DNA of 64,000 bases from CAZSXU01 sp964610505 (GTDB taxonomy: Bacteria; Arandabacterota; Arandabacteria; JAGLYR01): assembly GCA_964610505.1 (NCBI GenBank), contig CAZSXU010000002.1, positions 1 through 64,000 on the forward strand, read 5' to 3'. Positions 25,362 to 33,682 of this stretch are shown piece after piece. Made by a program: the position numbers and the translations under genes. The notes below the pieces were generated by a model. The model ran no database searches, was not told where the DNA came from, and worked only from the letters and a program-made list of their open reading frames with translations. Every line of letters begins with the position of its first letter. Position 1 is the first letter of the stretch.

Positions 25362-26009
25362 GTGGAATCAAGTCGCAGTCGGATCCTGATCATCGGCGTT
25401 GCGGGAGGAACCGGGTCCGGTAAGACCACGGTGGCCATACGGGTGATGGAGAACTTCAAAGACGATGACGTTGTCCTCCTCCATCACGATTCGTACTACC
25501 TCGATCGATCCCACCTGCCGATGCGCGAACGCGAGGCCATCAACTACGATCACCCCTCGGCATTCGAGAATGATCTCCTGCTCGAACACCTGCGGGGCCT
25601 GCGCCGGGGGGATCCCATCCAGGCTCCCATCTATGATTACAAGACCCATACGCGGATGGAGCGCACGCAGGCGATCGGGTCCGCCCGAATCGTTCTCGTG
25701 GAGGGGATTCTGGTCCTGGAAGATCCTCGGCTGCGCGAGGTTATGGATATTCGGCTTTTCATCGACACGGATGCCGACATCCGGTTCATTCGCCGCCTTC
25801 GCCGCGACGTGCGCGAACGGAACCGCACGCCGGACTCCGTGATGAAGCAGTATCTGGAGGTGGTGAGGCCCATGCATCTTCAGTTCGTTGAGCCGTCCAA
25901 GAGGCACGCTCACGTCGTGATCCCCGAGGGTGGGTACAACCGGGTGGCCATCGATCTCATCGTGACGAAGATCAAGGATATTCTGGCCGTCGAGGGAAAT
26001 CGGAGCTGA
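25362..26009 (+). CDS. udk: Uridine kinase
   Basis: Udk phosphorylates uridine and cytidine for pyrimidine salvage. The P-loop GGTGSGKTT (15-23) is followed by LLHHDSYYLD, the YDHPSAFENDLL segment, IYDYKTHTR and VEGILVLED, all family marks. The 215 residues are the normal length. The GTG start lies 2 bases after the previous stop, making an operon with the membrane protein before and UbiA after. Confidence 0.94.
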   Translation: MESSRSRILIIGVAGGTGSGKTTVAIRVMENFKDDDVVLLHHDSYYLDRSHLPMREREAINYDHPSAFENDLLLEHLRGLRRGDPIQAPIYDYKTHTRMERTQAIGSARIVLVEGILVLEDPRLREVMDIRLFIDTDADIRFIRRLRRDVRERNRTPDSVMKQYLEVVRPMHLQFVEPSKRHAHVVIPEGGYNRVAIDLIVTKIKDILAVEGNRS

Positions 26010-26011
26010 GG

Positions 26012-26899
26012 ATGAAGGCGCTGCTGTCCACCATGCGGCCGTCGCAATGGGTCAAGAACCTGGTGGTGTTCGCCGGCCTGATCTTCTCCAAGAGCGTCCT
26101 CGATTCTCAGATGGCCCTCACGGCGTGTCTTGCGTTCGTTCTATTCTGCGCGTTGTCGGGAAGCGTCTACATCATCAATGATCTTCTTGACATTGAGGCC
26201 GACCGCCGACACCCGCGCAAGAAGACCCGTGCGCTGGCCGCGGGGCGTCTTTCTCCCGCGACGGCCCTGGCCGTGGCTCTGGTGACCGCCGTGGGGTCTC
26301 TGTGGGTATCGTTCCTGATCCTCGGGACGACGTTCGGGCTGGTGAGCGGTACGTACTTCCTGTTGAACCTGGCCTATTCCTTCTGGCTCAAACAGAAGGT
26401 CCTTCTGGATGTGCTCAGCATCGCCGTGGGATTCGTGCTGCGGGCCATTGCCGGAGTCGAAGCGCTGAAATCCGTCGATCCCGAAGTGATCCTCTCCCCC
26501 TGGCTGCTGGTTTGTACGCTGTTTCTCTCTCTCCTGCTGGCACTGGGTAAGCGCCGGCACGAGCTGAGGCTGCTGGAGACGGGAGCGTTTGAGCACCGCC
26601 GGTCGCTTGAAGACTATTCCGACGATCTCCTGAATCAGCTGATCGCCGTGGTCACGGCCAGCACTGCGATCGCGTACTCGATCTACACCATCTGGCCGGG
26701 TACGGTGGAGAAGTTCCACACCCGCAATCTCATTTACACGGTCCCCTTCGTGGTCTACGGGCTCTTTCGCTACCTCTATCTCATCTGGCGAAAGGACGAG
26801 GGGGGCAACCCTTCCGAACTGGTCGTCTCGGATTTGCCCCTGGCTCTCGATATTCTTCTCTGGCTGCTGGTCGTCGGCCTCGTGCTGTACCGCTTTTAG
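26012..26899 (+). CDS. UbiA-family prenyltransferase, decaprenyl-phosphate phosphoribosyltransferase-like
   Basis: The 295-residue membrane protein has about eight helices and opens with MRPSQWVKNLVVFAGLIF. Its first Asp-rich motif is NDLLDIEADRRHPRK (56-70); the RRHPRK tail is typical of DPPR synthases (Rv3806c-like), which move phosphoribose from PRPP to polyprenyl phosphate. That would supply polyprenyl-phosphoribose or arabinose to glycan synthesis. A PRPP synthetase is encoded 1.5 kb downstream. A role in ether-lipid synthesis (DGGGP synthase) was considered because of the GGGPS gene at 14902, but the motif fits DPPR synthase better. Confidence 0.82.
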   Translation: MKALLSTMRPSQWVKNLVVFAGLIFSKSVLDSQMALTACLAFVLFCALSGSVYIINDLLDIEADRRHPRKKTRALAAGRLSPATALAVALVTAVGSLWVSFLILGTTFGLVSGTYFLLNLAYSFWLKQKVLLDVLSIAVGFVLRAIAGVEALKSVDPEVILSPWLLVCTLFLSLLLALGKRRHELRLLETGAFEHRRSLEDYSDDLLNQLIAVVTASTAIAYSIYTIWPGTVEKFHTRNLIYTVPFVVYGLFRYLYLIWRKDEGGNPSELVVSDLPLALDILLWLLVVGLVLYRF

Positions 26900-26912
26900 C
26901 GGGGGGGGAGCC

Positions 26913-27779
26913 GTGGCCAAGAGACTGAGAATCCGAACCCACGCCAAAGTCAATCTGTATCTGGAAATCCTGGGCCGCCGCAGCGACGGCTACCATGATG
27001 TCGATACCGTTATGCAGACGGTTGCACTTTCGGATGAGATGGAGTTGGAGGAGCGGGCGTCGGGTTCGGAAGTGGTGTGCGAGATGCCCGGCGTACCGCT
27101 GAATGAGCAGAACCTGGCCGTCCGGGCGTGGCGGGTCTTTCGAGAGCGGACGGGGCGACCCCCGGGTCTTAAGATTACCCTCTTGAAGCGGATTCCGGTG
27201 GCGGCCGGACTGGGTGGTGGGAGCGGGAACGCCGCCGGGGTCCTCGCCGGATTATCCGAAATGTACGGCGAGCCGGATGACCTGGGGGCACTGGCCGCCG
27301 GAGTCGGCTCGGACGTACCTTTCTTCCTGTCCGGCGGAACTCAGAGGGGCATGGGCCGGGGGACGGAATTGACTCCGCTTCCCGCCCTCCCGGAGTGCTG
27401 GATCTTATTGGTTTGTGCGGAGATCCAGGTTTCCACACGGTGGGCGTACGAGCGGGTCAAAATGCCGTTGACAACGAAGCAGGACTTGATTACCATGATT
27501 CAGTCGGGACTTGGCCACGGCGATCTTTCGGCCGTGGCTCGTGGGTTGTTTAATCGTTTCGAGCCGGTGATCTTCGAAACTTGTCCCGAGCTGGGTTCTC
27601 TGAAGTCGGAGATCTTGCGTTGCAGGGCGTCCGGGGTGGTTCTTTCAGGGAGTGGGCCGACCCTGGCAGCGATCTTCGAGTCGCGTGACGCGGCGCTCAC
27701 GCTTTGCGCCCGATTGGCCGGGCGGGGGTACCGTTGTTTCGTGGTCGAACCTGCTGAGAAGGGCATAGAGATCTTGTAG
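26913..27779 (+). CDS. ispE: 4-diphosphocytidyl-2-C-methyl-D-erythritol kinase
   Basis: IspE is the GHMP kinase of the MEP isoprenoid pathway. Marks are HAKVNLYLEILGRRSDGYHDV (11-31; Lys and Asn of the active site), the ATP loop PVAAGLGGGSGNAAG (about 94-108), SDVPFFLSGG with the catalytic Asp, and VLSGSGPTLAAIFE. The 288 residues are normal. Start is GTG 26913. Position before spoVG and prs is common in several bacteria. Confidence 0.95.
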   Translation: MAKRLRIRTHAKVNLYLEILGRRSDGYHDVDTVMQTVALSDEMELEERASGSEVVCEMPGVPLNEQNLAVRAWRVFRERTGRPPGLKITLLKRIPVAAGLGGGSGNAAGVLAGLSEMYGEPDDLGALAAGVGSDVPFFLSGGTQRGMGRGTELTPLPALPECWILLVCAEIQVSTRWAYERVKMPLTTKQDLITMIQSGLGHGDLSAVARGLFNRFEPVIFETCPELGSLKSEILRCRASGVVLSGSGPTLAAIFESRDAALTLCARLAGRGYRCFVVEPAEKGIEIL

Positions 27780-27922
27780 TCCGACAAGACGTTGCTCCAC
27801 GGGTGTCGGGTTTGTGAACGATGCAAGCTCGAACGAAGGGGTCTGTATGTCTCGATGCATCCCTGTAACGGCCGGGTATTCGCTCCACCTGGGCGGCCCG
27901 ACGAAGAGGTGGTGAGGCTAGG

Positions 27923-28237
27923 ATGGAGGTCACCGAAGTTAGGCTATCGTTGAAGGACGACGAGCGACTCAAAGCCTTTGCCTGCATCACGCTTGATGGC
28001 TGTTTCGTCGTCCGTGGTCTCAAGGTGATCCAGGGTCCCAACGGGATGTTCGTTGCCATGCCCAGCAGGAAAAAGCCGGACGGGACCTATCAAGACATCG
28101 CGCATCCGATCAACAACGAGACTCGCCAGCTGATTGAAGGGCATGTGCTGTCTGAGTATCGGCGGCAACTGGCCGAGCGATTGGCTGGGTCGCCGGGCCA
28201 GCCCGCCGAGAAGCACCAAGGAAATACCGTCTTCTGA
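27923..28237 (+). CDS. spoVG: SpoVG-family regulator
   Basis: SpoVG is a small site-specific DNA- and RNA-binding protein. The 104-residue protein has the family start MEVTEVRLSLKDDERLKAFA, then VVRGLKVIQGPNGMFVAMPS and QDIAHPINNETRQLIE. The last 20 residues are variable. Linkage ispE-spoVG-prs is typical. The 143 bases before it hold no gene. Confidence 0.95.
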   Translation: MEVTEVRLSLKDDERLKAFACITLDGCFVVRGLKVIQGPNGMFVAMPSRKKPDGTYQDIAHPINNETRQLIEGHVLSEYRRQLAERLAGSPGQPAEKHQGNTVF

Positions 28238-28284
28238 ACCCCGCCCGAGTGGCGGATTGGATAGGGGGTCTGAGGAACTCGGGT

Positions 28285-28359
28285 TGGGGCGTCGTCAAGT
28301 GGTAAGACACAGGATTTTGGATCCTGCATTCGGAGGTTCGAATCCTCCCGCCCCAGCCA
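28285..28359 (+). tRNA. tRNA-Gln(TTG)
   Basis: A 75-nt tRNA with acceptor TGGGGCG/CGCCCCA, anticodon stem CAGGA/TCCTG around TTTTGGA (anticodon TTG), T-arm AGGTTCGAATCCT and encoded CCA at 28357-28359. It reads CAA and CAG, and lies between spoVG and prs. Confidence 0.95.
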
Positions 28360-28416
28360 GCCGGGACGATTCCATATGCGAACTGGGCCGTAGGGACGAG
28401 GGGCAAGGGGGTGTGG

Positions 28417-29352
28417 ATGGGGCAGGAGCTGAAGATCTTCTCCGGAATGGCGAACCGGTCTCTTGCGGAGGAGATCGCTGCTTATCTTGGCGCCGCGTTG
28501 GGAGATGTGGAAGTCTCGCGGTTCGCCGACGGTGAGACGTTTGTCAAGTTCAACGAGAACGTGAGAGGCGTCGACGTCTTCATCGTCCAACCGACGGTGT
28601 CTCCGGCGTCCAACATGATTGAGCTTTTGCTGATGCTTGATGCGGCTAAGCGCGCGTCGGCGCAGAGGGTCACGGCGGTCGTCCCGTACTTCGGGTACGC
28701 TCGTCAGGACCGGAAAGACCAGCCCAGGGTCTCAATCGCCGCGAAGCTGATGGCGAATTTGATCACGGTTGCAGGGGCGGACCGGGTCCTCACCATGGAC
28801 CTCCACGCGTCTCAGATCCAGGGATTCTTCGACATCCCGATGGATCATCTGTTCGCCGCCCCCGTGCTGATGCAGTACTTCAAGGATCTGGACGTTCGCA
28901 ATGCGGTGATGGTCCCGCCGGACCTGGGGGGGACCAAGATGGCAAGGGCGCTGGCCGGCAAGATGGGGTTGTCCCTTGCCGTCATCGACAAGCGGCGGGT
29001 GGGACCCGATCGGAGTGAGGCGGTTCACGTGATCGGGGAGGTGGCGGGACGGCGGGTGTTCATGGTCGATGATCTCATCAGCACCGCTGGAACGGTATGT
29101 GAGGCGGCCCGCGTGCTGAAGGAGAACGGCGCGAAGGAGGTTTACCTCGCTTGCACGCACGGATTGTTTGCCGGAAACGCCCTGGAGAAACTGGACGCCG
29201 CGCCGATCGAGGAGGTAGGCGTGACGAACACGGTGCGGATTTCCCGGAAGCCTCCCTTCCGCAAGATCCGGGTCCTTTCGGTGGCCGAGATTCTCGGCGA
29301 GGCGATCGTTCGCATTCACCGAAGTGAGTCCGTCAGCTCCTTGTTCGAGTAA
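28417..29352 (+). CDS. prs: Ribose-phosphate pyrophosphokinase
   Basis: Prs makes PRPP from ribose 5-phosphate and ATP. The 311-residue protein begins LKIFSGMANRSLAEEI and has FADGETFVKFNENVRG, PYFGYARQDRKDQPR, the DLHASQIQGFF metal region and the PRPP loop VFMVDDLISTAGTV (about 213-226). ATG 28417 follows AAGGGGG; GTG 28411 is possible. It is followed by rplY and pth, a widespread order. Confidence 0.96.
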   Translation: MGQELKIFSGMANRSLAEEIAAYLGAALGDVEVSRFADGETFVKFNENVRGVDVFIVQPTVSPASNMIELLLMLDAAKRASAQRVTAVVPYFGYARQDRKDQPRVSIAAKLMANLITVAGADRVLTMDLHASQIQGFFDIPMDHLFAAPVLMQYFKDLDVRNAVMVPPDLGGTKMARALAGKMGLSLAVIDKRRVGPDRSEAVHVIGEVAGRRVFMVDDLISTAGTVCEAARVLKENGAKEVYLACTHGLFAGNALEKLDAAPIEEVGVTNTVRISRKPPFRKIRVLSVAEILGEAIVRIHRSESVSSLFE

Positions 29353-29510
29353 CGCGGGCGGACATGAGTCCGGTGCCCGCCTCTTCGGGCGTCGGCACGT
29401 TTGGAGTTCACTTGTTTGAGTCGCGCGAGCCGGCGTGAATCCCCGGGTGTTTTGTTCGAGGGGGTCGCGTCTGCGAAATTCGCGAGGAACGTTTTCCGGA
29501 TGGAGAGAAC

Positions 29511-30197
29511 ATGGCAACGTACCCGTTGAAGGCAAGAGCACGAGAGACCAAAGGCAAAGGCATGGCCCGCCGCTTGCGGCAAGAGGGCTGGGTTCCGGCT
29601 GTCTTGTACGGTGCGGAGACCGAGAATCAGATGCTGGCCGTCGAGGCGAAGCATCTGGACGCGGTCTTTCGCGCAGCTGGGAGGGGGAGTTTCCTCGTGG
29701 ATCTCAAGGTGGAGGGTGGTTCGGCCGGCGCCGGCCTTGCGCTCATGAGAGAAGTCCAGCATCATCCGACTCGGGGCGACGTGCTTCATGTTGATTTTCA
29801 GCATGTCTCGCTCAAGAAGAAGATCCACCTGACCATCCCCATCGTCTTGTCGGGAGAGCCCGTGGGGGTGAAGACCTCCGGCGGCGTTCTGGAACTCCTG
29901 ATTCGAGAGGTGGAAGTGGAGTGCCTGCCTTCCGACGTTCCCACCGAACTCAGGGTGGACGTGTCGGATCTGGATGTGGGGCACTCGATCCATGTTTCGG
30001 ACTTTACGATTCCGAATGCGACGATCCTCACTTCGCCGGCTACGGCGGTGGTGACAGTTGCCCGTCCGACCGTGGTGGCGGAGGAGGTGCCGGCCGAGGA
30101 AGAAGTCGAGGGCGAGGCGGCCGAAGGAGAAGAGGCGCCGGAAGGTGAAGAGACTCCGGACGGTGAGGGGAAACCCACGGAATCCAAGGAACAGTAG
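29511..30197 (+). CDS. rplY: Ribosomal protein bL25, Ctc form
   Basis: bL25 binds 5S rRNA. The 228-residue Ctc form has the N-terminal L25 domain (LKARARETKGKGMARRLRQEG; DVLHVDFQHVS) and the C-terminal TL5 domain (PIVLSGEPVGVKTSGGVLE). The last 35 residues are very Glu-rich with Gly and Pro. Pth starts 3 bases after its stop. The 157 bases ahead of it contain no gene but may hold the prs terminator. Confidence 0.95.
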   Translation: MATYPLKARARETKGKGMARRLRQEGWVPAVLYGAETENQMLAVEAKHLDAVFRAAGRGSFLVDLKVEGGSAGAGLALMREVQHHPTRGDVLHVDFQHVSLKKKIHLTIPIVLSGEPVGVKTSGGVLELLIREVEVECLPSDVPTELRVDVSDLDVGHSIHVSDFTIPNATILTSPATAVVTVARPTVVAEEVPAEEEVEGEAAEGEEAPEGEETPDGEGKPTESKEQ

Positions 30198-30200
30198 CCT

Positions 30201-30809
30201 GTGCATTGGGTGCTTGGGCTGGGGAATCCCGGAACTGAATACGAGCGGACCCGGCACAACGCTGGGTTCCGGGTGGTCGACTGCCTGAGTCGAAGATGGA
30301 CATGCCCATTGTCGTCTTTCGATGCCCTCTGCCGGTGGGGTGTGACGGCTTTTGGCAATGCGAAAGTCGTCCTGGCGCAGCCGGCGACCTTCATGAACGC
30401 CTCGGGTGAGGCGGCTCGCTTCTTGAGCGATCGATTGGGACTGGAGGCCGGAAGCCTGTTGGTCGTGTGCGACGACATCGATCTTCCTCTGGGGCGACTG
30501 CGTATCCGGGCGTTCGGAGGGTCGGGCGGGCACAACGGGCTGGCTTCCGTGGCCCTGGAGATGGACACGGACCGCTTCGCGCGGCTCCGGATAGGTATCG
30601 GACGCCCTCCCGACGGAATGGATGCGGCGGACTACGTCCTGAGCGATGTTGGGCCGGAGGAAGAACAAACCATGAGCAGGGCGGTGGCCCTTGCCGCGGA
30701 TGCAGTGGAGGCCGTGCTTCGAGGATCGCTGAACGCGGCGATGACCGAATTCAACGGCCTGTCCGTGGAAAACGGTGGTTCCCATGATGGGGAACCTGGA
30801 GGATGCTGA
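30201..30809 (+). CDS. pth: Peptidyl-tRNA hydrolase
   Basis: Pth frees peptides from peptidyl-tRNA dropped by ribosomes. Family marks are LGLGNPGTEYERTRHNAGF (4-22; catalytic His20), QPATFMNASGEA, VCDDIDLPLGRLRIR and GGSGGHNGL. Its 202 residues are typical, though the segment RRWTCPLSSFDALCRWG is more Cys-rich than usual. Start is GTG 30201. The stop abuts the ATG of rpsF. Confidence 0.95.
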   Translation: MHWVLGLGNPGTEYERTRHNAGFRVVDCLSRRWTCPLSSFDALCRWGVTAFGNAKVVLAQPATFMNASGEAARFLSDRLGLEAGSLLVVCDDIDLPLGRLRIRAFGGSGGHNGLASVALEMDTDRFARLRIGIGRPPDGMDAADYVLSDVGPEEEQTMSRAVALAADAVEAVLRGSLNAAMTEFNGLSVENGGSHDGEPGGC

Positions 30810-31100
30810 ATGCAGCGGTCGTATGAGTCTGTCGTTGTGTTGGATTCTTCGCTTGGGGATCAGGAAATCGAGCAGCAGATCGAAAAACTGTCCCAGATGG
30901 TGAGCGAGGGAGAAGGAGAAATCAAAGAAGTCCAGCGTTGGGGTCGACGGAAGATCGCCTACGAGATCCGGGGCAAGAGCGAGGGATTCTTTGCGATGTT
31001 CCGTTTTGTCGCCAAGCCGGCCCAGATTCAGGTGCTGGAGCGCGCGTGCCGAATGAACGAGTCGATTCTGAGGCACCTGTTTCTCAAAGCGTCCGACTAG
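30810..31100 (+). CDS. rpsF: Ribosomal protein bS6
   Basis: bS6 binds the 16S rRNA platform together with bS18. The 96-residue protein shows YESVVVLDSSL at the start, then VQRWGRRKIAYEIRGKSEGFFAMFRF and the C-terminal ERACRMNESILRHLFLK. The start abuts the pth stop. The stop is followed by CCTGGGTGGCGCAG, which resembles the start of the 47-nt hairpin family. Genes ssb, rpsR and rplI follow in the standard order. Confidence 0.96.
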   Translation: MQRSYESVVVLDSSLGDQEIEQQIEKLSQMVSEGEGEIKEVQRWGRRKIAYEIRGKSEGFFAMFRFVAKPAQIQVLERACRMNESILRHLFLKASD

Positions 31101-31352
31101 CCTGGGTGGCGCAGTGCGGCTGGGCCCGGCGCTCGTGCAGGATCCGAGCGAAGCGCCGCCGCCGTCGATCGGCGGAGACGCAGAATCCGGAAACCGGCAT
31201 TGTGGGAAGGCGGAAGGCCGCTCCAGGGTGGTCCGGTGTCGGACGGGCGAGCGATGGCCCGAGGATTCGCATGGTTCGAGTTCGGCCCGGGCGGGTGGTT
31301 CGCAGGGCCGCGGGGATCTTGAATCGTGAATCACGGATCGTAAGGAGGCGAT

Positions 31353-31793
31353 ATGGCGGAGATCCGACTCCCGTCTCTGAACAAAGTTCTCATCACGGGC
31401 TATGCGACTCGCGATCCGGAATTGCGCTACACCCCCGGTGGAGCGGCGGTAGCAAATTTCGGGATCGGGAGCACGCGGCGGTACAAGGACCAGAACGGGG
31501 AGTGGAAGGACGATACGGCTTTCATCAACGTGGTGGCCTGGCAGAGGTGGGCCGAAATCGCGCGTGATAACGTGCGCAAAGGTTCCCCGCTGCTCATCGA
31601 GGGGCGCCTTCAGAGTCGTTCGTGGGAGGCCGAGGACGGCAGGAAGCGAACGGTGGTGGAGATTCGAGCGGATCGATTCCAGGCTCTGGAGAAAGGGTCC
31701 AGAGAAGCGAGGGTGGGATCCCCCTCGGATTCAACCGGCCCGGAAACGGAACAGGGCTCTCGGAGTCCGAATCTGGATGATGTTCCCTTCTAG
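31353..31793 (+). CDS. ssb: Single-stranded DNA-binding protein
   Basis: The 146-residue SSB has the OB fold (LNKVLITGYATRDPELRYTPGGAAVANFGI; FINVVAWQRWAE; GSPLLIEGRLQSRSWE) followed by a short linker and the acidic tail LDDVPF that recruits partner proteins. A strong TAAGGAGG ribosome site precedes ATG 31353. It lies between rpsF and rpsR as usual. The 252-base gap from rpsF shows no gene. Confidence 0.96.
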   Translation: MAEIRLPSLNKVLITGYATRDPELRYTPGGAAVANFGIGSTRRYKDQNGEWKDDTAFINVVAWQRWAEIARDNVRKGSPLLIEGRLQSRSWEAEDGRKRTVVEIRADRFQALEKGSREARVGSPSDSTGPETEQGSRSPNLDDVPF

Positions 31794-31853
31794 CGCGCAC
31801 GGGCGCGCGCGTGGGTTCGGCAGAGGCAGTTGTTCACAAGGAGGTTTTGCCGA

Positions 31854-32090
31854 GTGGCTCGAGGAGATCGGAGAAGCTCGCGTAAGGTCTGTAAGTTCTG
31901 CGCGGATCCTACGCTGACCATCGATTACAAGAACGACAAGAAGCTGCTGCGTTTCGTCACCGAGCGGGGCAAGATTGTGCCTCGTCGCATATCGGGAACG
32001 TGCGCAAGGCACCAGCGGCGTGTCACGCGGGCGGTCAAGCGTGCTCGACATCTGGGCATTATCCCGTTCACGATTGACCAGTACCGCTAG
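31854..32090 (+). CDS. rpsR: Ribosomal protein bS18
   Basis: The 78-residue protein has the bS18 pattern KVCKFCADPTLTIDYKND (zinc-type Cys pair), LLRFVTERGKIVPRRISGTC and RHQRRVTRAVKRARHLGIIP. GTG 31854 is chosen because AAGGAGG (31839-31845) stands 8 bases upstream; the frame is open to an ATG at 31830, but that would place the ribosome site inside the gene. Confidence 0.95.
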   Translation: MARGDRRSSRKVCKFCADPTLTIDYKNDKKLLRFVTERGKIVPRRISGTCARHQRRVTRAVKRARHLGIIPFTIDQYR

Positions 32091-32165
32091 CTCCGAGGGT
32101 TCACTCTCCAGATTGGAGGGGCGAATCACCGGGATCGAGTTTCCCGAGGTTGGCGGGTTGGGCGG

Positions 32166-33182
32166 ATGGTCGTCGAAATGCATGCGTCGGAAGTGAATCG
32201 GGAACGTGAACCCGAGGCGGGCGCGCTCCCCGAGATCGAGGGTGATACACGGAATCGGGAGCCCGGGCACCATCGCTGGGGGCCGCTGATCGTGGGAAGC
32301 GGCCTGGCGGCGGCCACGATAGCCGTCTTCAAGATGGGGTTTCCGGCACTGATCGTGGCTCCCCTTCTGTTTGCCTGGATTCGAATACGCTACGGGACGG
32401 TAGGGAGTCTGTCGGCGCTCGGTCTGAGCGTCGTGGTGGCTGCCGGACTGGGTTCGCTGGAAGGGGGCGTGGCTGCGCTGACGTGGGGGGCCACGGGGAC
32501 CCTTCTGGCATGGGGGCACGTGAAGCGATGGCGGCCCTCGGGCGTGATGGGGCTCTCGGCAGTGCCCCTCGTACTGCTCTCGGCCCTTCAGGCGACGGTC
32601 CTCATACGACCGGACGCCCGGGCGGTGTTTCTTTCCGAGCTGGGAGCGGCGATCGACGAGACCGCGCGTTTGCCGAACTTCCTTGGATCGCGTCCCGAGG
32701 ATCTGGAAGCGGCGAAGCATCTGGTGCTGGGCGTGGGAGAGGTCCTTTGGCTCGTGACCCCTGCGATGGGATTCATCTCCGCCGCGATCCTGAGTTTCAC
32801 CCTGTACAGAGTCGCACAATGGCTCTTTCCCAAGTTCGGGATCGACGTTCGACCCGTTGCCCCGTTCGGTCGCTGGGCGGTGGGAGAGCGGTTCATCTGG
32901 CTGGTGGCCGTCGGGCTCGTTCTCGAGGTCTCGAGAGTCCCATCGGCGATGGCGGCGGGACACAATCTGCTTCTCATCGCCGGGTTCGCGTACATGGTGC
33001 AAGGTGCGTCGGTGTTGCGCCATCTGCTGGAGACCCGGCGTGTGTCGAAGACGGGGCAAGTTCTCGTGTGGGTCGTAGGGTTTTTGTTCCTCCAGCCGAT
33101 GTCGAGCGTGCTGGCGGTGGCGGCCGGGATTCTGGACACGTGGTTTGATTTTCGGGCGCGGCTGGGTACCCACCGGGTTTGA
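32166..33182 (+). CDS. DUF2232 membrane protein (YybS-like)
   Basis: The 338-residue protein has a hydrophilic first 40 residues and then about eight membrane helices. Its place between rpsR and rplI and its pattern of helices match the DUF2232/YybS family, whose function is unknown; PVAPFGRWAVGERFIWLVA is characteristic of the conserved C-terminal part. Starts at ATG 32166 or the later ATG 32178. The 75 bases ahead of it hold no gene. Confidence 0.82.
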   Translation: MVVEMHASEVNREREPEAGALPEIEGDTRNREPGHHRWGPLIVGSGLAAATIAVFKMGFPALIVAPLLFAWIRIRYGTVGSLSALGLSVVVAAGLGSLEGGVAALTWGATGTLLAWGHVKRWRPSGVMGLSAVPLVLLSALQATVLIRPDARAVFLSELGAAIDETARLPNFLGSRPEDLEAAKHLVLGVGEVLWLVTPAMGFISAAILSFTLYRVAQWLFPKFGIDVRPVAPFGRWAVGERFIWLVAVGLVLEVSRVPSAMAAGHNLLLIAGFAYMVQGASVLRHLLETRRVSKTGQVLVWVVGFLFLQPMSSVLAVAAGILDTWFDFRARLGTHRV

Positions 33183-33224
33183 ACGAAAGATGCTACATGC
33201 AGACGTAAGAAGTGGAGGCTGTGA

Positions 33225-33668
33225 ATGGAAGTCATTCTGTTGGACGATGTCAAGGCGCTGGGGAATCGCGGGGATGCGGTCAACGTTGCCGACGGGTATG
33301 CCCGGAACTACCTCATCCCCCAGGGTAAGGCGATCAAGGCGAGCTCGGGGAACCGCAAGCGATTTGAAGAGGAGGAGAAGCTCCGGGCCGTGCGGGAGAA
33401 CAAACTGCGGCGCGAGGCGGAGCGGCTGGCCGGAAGGCTGGCGGGAGTCTCCTGCACCATCGCGGTTCCGGCCGGGGAAGATGATCGGCTGTTCGGATCG
33501 ATCACGGCGCAGGACATCAGCAACGCCTTGCGTGAGCAGAATTTCGAAATCGACAAGCGTAAGATCGTTCTCGAGGAATCTCTCAAGGCCTTGGGCGTGT
33601 ATACGGTGGGAATTCGGACTTTCCAGGATGTTCAGGCCAGAATCAAAGTCTGGGTAGTCAGAGAATAG
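33225..33668 (+). CDS. rplI: Ribosomal protein bL9
   Basis: bL9 (147 aa) has the N-terminal domain MEVILLDDVKALGNRGDAV with VADGYARNYLIPQGKA, a long linking helix rich in Glu/Arg/Lys and the C-terminal domain LFGSITAQDISNAL. It ends the rpsF-ssb-rpsR-DUF2232-rplI group. The parvulin lipoprotein gene begins 14 bases after its stop. Confidence 0.96.
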   Translation: MEVILLDDVKALGNRGDAVNVADGYARNYLIPQGKAIKASSGNRKRFEEEEKLRAVRENKLRREAERLAGRLAGVSCTIAVPAGEDDRLFGSITAQDISNALREQNFEIDKRKIVLEESLKALGVYTVGIRTFQDVQARIKVWVVRE

Positions 33669-33682
33669 GAGGGACGTTCGGC

